From Methylobacterium soli (GTDB lineage Bacteria; Pseudomonadota; Alphaproteobacteria; Rhizobiales; Beijerinckiaceae): 64,000 nucleotides of DNA. Of the stretch, positions 61,272-64,000 are shown one piece after another. Location of the stretch: positions 62,001 through 126,000 of the forward strand of contig NZ_VZZK01000011.1 of the NCBI RefSeq assembly GCF_008806385.1. The letters run 5' to 3'. Every line of letters starts with the position of its first letter. Position 1 is the first letter of the stretch. Below the pieces are notes generated by a model that worked only from the letters and a program-made list of their open reading frames with translations, had not been told where the DNA came from and searched no databases. A program made the position numbers and the translations under genes.

Positions 61272-62690
61272 TCAGCGGATGACGTTGAGCAGATCGGACA
61301 TCATCTGCTGCGCGGTCGACATGACGCGCGTATTCGCAGAGTAAGCCTGCTGGGTTACGATCATCTTAGAGAATTCGCCGGCAATGTCGGTGTTCGACGA
61401 TTCGACGTTGCTGCCGACGAGCTTGGCCCCGTTGAGCCCCGCGATCGGTACGCCCGAATCCAGCGTCTGGTCGTAATTGCCGCCCGATTGCGGGCTGAGG
61501 CCGTCCGGATTCATGAAGTGGACGATGCCGACGCTCGCCACGGGAATCGTCGATCCGTTCGAGAACGACCCGACGATCTTGCCGTCCGCCGTCACCGAGA
61601 CGCTGTTGAGGGTGCCGGCGGCGTAGCCGTTCTGCGTCAGCGTGTTCGTGGTCACGGAGCCGGCCGAGCTGGCGTACTGGGTCAGCGCGTTCGCCCCGAT
61701 ATTGATCGTCACGTCGCCGACCGCGGCGCCGTCGACGGTGACGGCCGGGATCTTGATGGCCGACGAGCCGTCGGCTCCCAAAGTCGCGACGGCCGTGTTG
61801 GTCGGGGGCACGAACTTGCCCGAGCCGTCGAAGCTGAAGGCGGCCCCGGCATTGATCCAGTCGGAATCCTTGGCCGCCGACGAGGCGCTCGAGGCGTAGT
61901 AGAGGTTCCAGACCGCGTCCTTGGGCGGCGTGACGCTCGCGTCCTGCACCTTCGCCCAGCGGGTCGAGAGCGACACGGGCGCGCCGCTCGCGGTGTAGGC
62001 GGTGACGGCCGGCCCCGCGATGCTCTTGTCGAGCAGCGCCTGCGAATCCGCGGCCTTGACGGTGATCGGCGTCGCCGCGGGCGTCGCGGCCGAATCGGTG
62101 ACGATGGAGGCGGCGACCGCGTAGGGGGTGGAATCTCCCCCCTGCGACGCCACCGTGATCGGGACCTTGGGCAGGTTGGCGCCGTAGGAAATCGAGGTGG
62201 TCTGCTTCGCCGGCAGGGTCGCGTTGTTGATCTTGATCGGGCCGGACGACACGACCTGGCCGGATTCCGGATCGAGGTTGTCGCCGAGCAGGTAGGCGCC
62301 GGCCCCGTTCGCCAGATAGCCGTTCTTGTCGAGGGTGAAGTCGCCGCGCCGGGTGTAGAGGGTGTTGCCCGAGAAGCTCGCCTGCCCGTTGGCGTCGCCC
62401 GACTTCTCCTGGACGGTGAAGAAGCCCTGGCCGTTGATCGCCATGTTGGTGGGCACGCTCGTCTGGGTGATCGGCCCCTGCAGCGAATTGGTGAGCTGCG
62501 CCTGCGACATCACGGTGCCGGCGACCTCGTGCTTGGGCGTCTGCTCGGCGATCAGGTCGACGAAGCTCGTATCGATGCGCTTGTAGCCCGTCGTCTGCGA
62601 GTTCGCGATGTTTCCCGAGATGTTGCCGATGGCGTAGGATTGCGCCTTGAGTCCGGTGACGGCCGTCTGCAGCGCGGTGAAGATGTCCAT
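61272..62690 (-). CDS. flgE: Flagellar hook protein FlgE
   Basis: 472 residues from the ATG at 62690 (MDIFTALQTAVTGLKAQSYAIGNISGNIANSQTTGYKR). Hook-type core includes NMAINGQGFFTVQEK and TLYTRRGDFTLDKNGYLANGAGAYLLG; the C-terminus SSNTDIAGEFSKMIVTQQAYSANTRVMSTAQQMMSDLLNVIR carries the rod/hook C-terminal signature. Slightly longer starts (six residues) overlap the promoter-proximal region and are less likely. Leads the flgE-flgK-flgL operon behind a sigma-54 promoter. Confidence 0.94.
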   Translation of the reverse strand: MDIFTALQTAVTGLKAQSYAIGNISGNIANSQTTGYKRIDTSFVDLIAEQTPKHEVAGTVMSQAQLTNSLQGPITQTSVPTNMAINGQGFFTVQEKSGDANGQASFSGNTLYTRRGDFTLDKNGYLANGAGAYLLGDNLDPESGQVVSSGPIKINNATLPAKQTTSISYGANLPKVPITVASQGGDSTPYAVAASIVTDSAATPAATPITVKAADSQALLDKSIAGPAVTAYTASGAPVSLSTRWAKVQDASVTPPKDAVWNLYYASSASSAAKDSDWINAGAAFSFDGSGKFVPPTNTAVATLGADGSSAIKIPAVTVDGAAVGDVTINIGANALTQYASSAGSVTTNTLTQNGYAAGTLNSVSVTADGKIVGSFSNGSTIPVASVGIVHFMNPDGLSPQSGGNYDQTLDSGVPIAGLNGAKLVGSNVESSNTDIAGEFSKMIVTQQAYSANTRVMSTAQQMMSDLLNVIR

Positions 62691-62756
62691 GATGGGGTCC
62701 GGCCTCATAAACCGTGGGCGCCGCCCGATCGGCAGCCTCCCTCTGGCTCCGGCTCC

Positions 62757-62771
62757 GCAACCGACATGCCA
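62757..62771 (-). promoter_or_regulatory. Sigma-54 promoter of flgE
   Basis: On the minus strand TGGCATG-TCGG-TTGC: exact GG-N10-GC and only one mismatch from TGGCACG-N4-TTGC. Predicted start near 62746, about 56 nt before the flgE ATG. Confidence 0.7.
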
Positions 62772-62844
62772 GAGCTAAGTCTTTGAAAACACGAGGATCA
62801 CGCGGACGGGACCCGGCAAGAATGCGCGAGCGGGGCCGCGCACT

Positions 62845-62861
62845 CGGCAGCTCTTGCCGGG
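62845..62861 (-). promoter_or_regulatory. Shared flagellar palindrome, copy 3 (enhancer candidate)
   Basis: Minus strand reads CCCGGCAAGAGCTGCCGAGT, one base different from copy 1 across the CCGGCAAGANCTGCCG core. It lies about 74-90 bp upstream of the flgE sigma-54 element, in the same polarity as copies 1 and 2. Confidence 0.6.
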
Positions 62862-62882
62862 CTCTGGCGGCGGTGGCCGGGC

Positions 62883-62898
62883 GTTTACGCGCCGTTAT
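62883..62898 (-). promoter_or_regulatory. CtrA-like box upstream of flgE
   Basis: Minus strand ATAA-N7-TAAAC; two mismatches from TTAA-N7-TTAAC. Weak alone, but in the same relative position (upstream of the palindrome) as the boxes near flgF and flgI. Confidence 0.35.
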
Positions 62899-62946
62899 GG
62901 CCGGGCGCCGTACGATGCTCAGAACCGACCCGGGACGACGTCAGTC

Positions 62947-63414
62947 ATGCGTGCCAAGAGGACGAGCCTCGTCCACCTGATCTACTTCTCCCGACTGAAC
63001 CTGTCGTCGGACCCGCAATTGCGGGCGAACCAGCTCGGCGACATCACCCGGCAGGCCCAGAAGAAGAACGAGTTCTCGGTGATCACGAGCTTCCTGATCA
63101 TCGAGCAGAACTTCGCCGCGCAGGTGATCGAGGGGGAGCGCATGTCGATCCACGAGACCTTCAACCGGATCGCGGAGGATCAGCGCCACCGCGACGTGCA
63201 GATCTGCGAGTGGCGCGAGATCACCAAGCGCGAATTCGTCCACTCCTTCAAGACCGGCATGCGCAACGCCGCCACCGAGACCCTGTTCAACAAGGCGAAC
63301 CTGCTCGCCCCCCTTCAGCGCGGCACGCCCAAGGCCGCGACCATCCACGCCCTGGCGGTCTCGCTTCAATCCGATGCGATGTCCAAGCAGGGCATCGACC
63401 ACCTCTTCATCTAG
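62947..63414 (+). CDS. BLUF-domain protein (blue-light sensor candidate)
   Basis: 155 residues. The N-terminal 100 residues fit BLUF: VHLIYFSRLN (flavin-contacting Tyr13), an alpha helix, AQKKNEFSVITSFLIIEQNFAAQVIEGERMSIHETFNRIAEDQRHRDVQICEWREI. Asn41 (KKNEFSVIT) and Gln59 (FAAQVIEGE) are at the 18-residue spacing of AppA Asn45/Gln63; the Tyr-Asn interval is 4 residues longer than in AppA. A C-terminal extension with REFVHSFKTGMRN and a final helix follows. It diverges from flgE and precedes a CheY-like gene, so it may link light to motility. The bacterial FAD-binding is inferred. Confidence 0.82.
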   Translation: MRAKRTSLVHLIYFSRLNLSSDPQLRANQLGDITRQAQKKNEFSVITSFLIIEQNFAAQVIEGERMSIHETFNRIAEDQRHRDVQICEWREITKREFVHSFKTGMRNAATETLFNKANLLAPLQRGTPKAATIHALAVSLQSDAMSKQGIDHLFI

Positions 63415-63471
63415 CCGCCCCGCTTGTCGAGACCGGCCGTCCGCCGCCCCTGACCCGAGCCAGCCCGCGCC

Positions 63472-63924
63472 ATGAGCGATACGCCACCGATCCTCGTCGT
63501 CGACGACCAGGAAAAGCTCCTCAAGCTGGTCATCATGCTGATGAACCGGCTCGGCTTCCCCGAGGTCGAGGGCGTCACGAGCGGCCCCGACGCGCTGGAG
63601 CGCCTGCGCGCGCGAAAATACGCCCTCGTGATCTCGGATCTCGACATGGAGCCGATGGACGGCATCGCGCTGCTGCGCGAGATCCGCGGCGACGACGCCC
63701 TGATGAACACGCCCTTCATCCTGACCGAGTCGTCCTTCGACTTCGAGGACATCAACGTCGCCCATCAGGCGGGGGCGGATGCGTTCATCCTCAAGCCCTT
63801 CGACATGGCGGTGCTGAAGGGCAAGCTGAAGCAGGTGCTGAACCGCAAGCCGCGTCGGCGCGAGACGCCGCTCGCCACCGAATCCACGCTCAGCATCGAT
63901 TTCCCGATGCTCGGCAAGTTTTGA
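63472..63924 (+). CDS. CheY-like receiver-domain response regulator
   Basis: 150 residues, receiver domain with a short tail and no output domain. Acid pocket Asp11/Asp12 (VVDDQE), phosphoacceptor Asp56 (VISDLDMEPMDG), Thr85 (FILTESS) and Lys108 (FILKPFD). The Tyr/Phe switch position reads Phe105 (ADAFILKPF). The tail (PLATESTLSIDFPMLGKF) is unusual. It lies 57 bp after the BLUF gene on the same strand, and among flagellar genes, so chemotaxis or motor switching is the probable output; it may instead act in another pathway. Confidence 0.88.
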   Translation: MSDTPPILVVDDQEKLLKLVIMLMNRLGFPEVEGVTSGPDALERLRARKYALVISDLDMEPMDGIALLREIRGDDALMNTPFILTESSFDFEDINVAHQAGADAFILKPFDMAVLKGKLKQVLNRKPRRRETPLATESTLSIDFPMLGKF

Positions 63925-63946
63925 GGCCGGCCCGGCGTACGAGCCC

Positions 63947-64000
63947 TCAGCCGGCGACGATCCGCTCGTAGAGGTGCCAGGTCGCGTGCCCGAGGATCGG
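63947..64000 (-). CDS. C-terminal end of an unidentified protein (continues past window)
   Basis: The last 17 codons of a minus-strand frame, ending ...ILGHATWHLYERIVAG with a TGA stop at 63947-63949. Coding is plausible because it stays open to the edge and converges with the CheY-like gene. Too short to assign a family. Confidence 0.4.
   Translation of the reverse strand, partial: PILGHATWHLYERIVAG

Overview
This window looks like a chromosomal segment of a high-GC alphaproteobacterium of the Hyphomicrobiales, most likely Methylobacterium or a close relative (inference). The reasons are the composition (sampled 60-base lines outside the 13-28 kb region are about 68-80% GC) and several alphaproteobacterial signature genes: FliX, MotE, a DUF6468 flagellar protein, an alphaproteobacterial SspB, DUF2865, and a DksA that has lost most zinc cysteines. 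CtrA-like TTAA-N7-TTAA boxes and a stand-alone protein resembling sigma-70 region 1.1 point the same way. No rRNA, tRNA, transposase, prophage or CRISPR array was found.

Layout. 1-13.2 kb: cell-envelope genes (an OmpA-type protein cut by the window edge, DUF2865, CreA-like), cysS, class II DAHP synthase, a 0.45 kb composite intergenic repeat, then a same-strand series rpiA - DUF2059 - O-antigen-ligase-like protein - glutathione reductase - sigma-1.1-like protein. 13.4-21.7 kb: a segment with lower and patchier GC, holding a Gph-type phosphatase, an orphan RND efflux pump (the most AT-rich gene), a TerB-like protein, DUF3606, the cstA-ybdD pyruvate/peptide uptake pair and a beta-hydroxyacid dehydrogenase. 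21.7-29.2 kb: housekeeping genes miaA, serB, degP, hflC-hflK, folA and thyA. 29.2-44.3 kb: a CPBP protease, a likely 6S-like structured RNA with its own promoter, sspB, a cytochrome P450, fumC, a DUF4169-RHH pair, glcE-glcF, a polysaccharide flippase, a periplasmic glucan (MdoG) gene with a GNAT gene, and ornithine decarboxylase behind a ~480-nt leader carrying a small arginine-rich ORF.

44.3-64 kb is a flagellar cluster. Its parts are a fliL-fliM-DUF6468-motE operon (motor and switch), flgF-flgG-flgA-flgH (rod, P and L ring), fliX diverging from flgI-flgJ-flgN-like (P ring and rod), flgE-flgK-flgL (hook and junctions), and then a BLUF blue-light-sensor-like protein and a CheY-like receiver protein. 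Inside the cluster sit a small membrane protein, dksA, and an MBOAT/SGNH pair predicted to O-acylate a surface polysaccharide.

The most notable signal is regulatory. Upstream of flgF, flgI and flgE I read the same three-part arrangement in the same polarity: a CtrA-like box, then a palindrome close to GCCGGCAAGANCTGCCGGGT, then about 95-120 bp further a sigma-54 -24/-12 element (GG-N10-GC) just before the gene. This looks like a local CtrA / enhancer-binding protein / RpoN circuit for mid-class flagellar genes. Other leads are the structured RNA at 30.13-30.34 kb, the leader-peptide arrangement before the decarboxylase, and the BLUF-CheY pair beside the hook operon.
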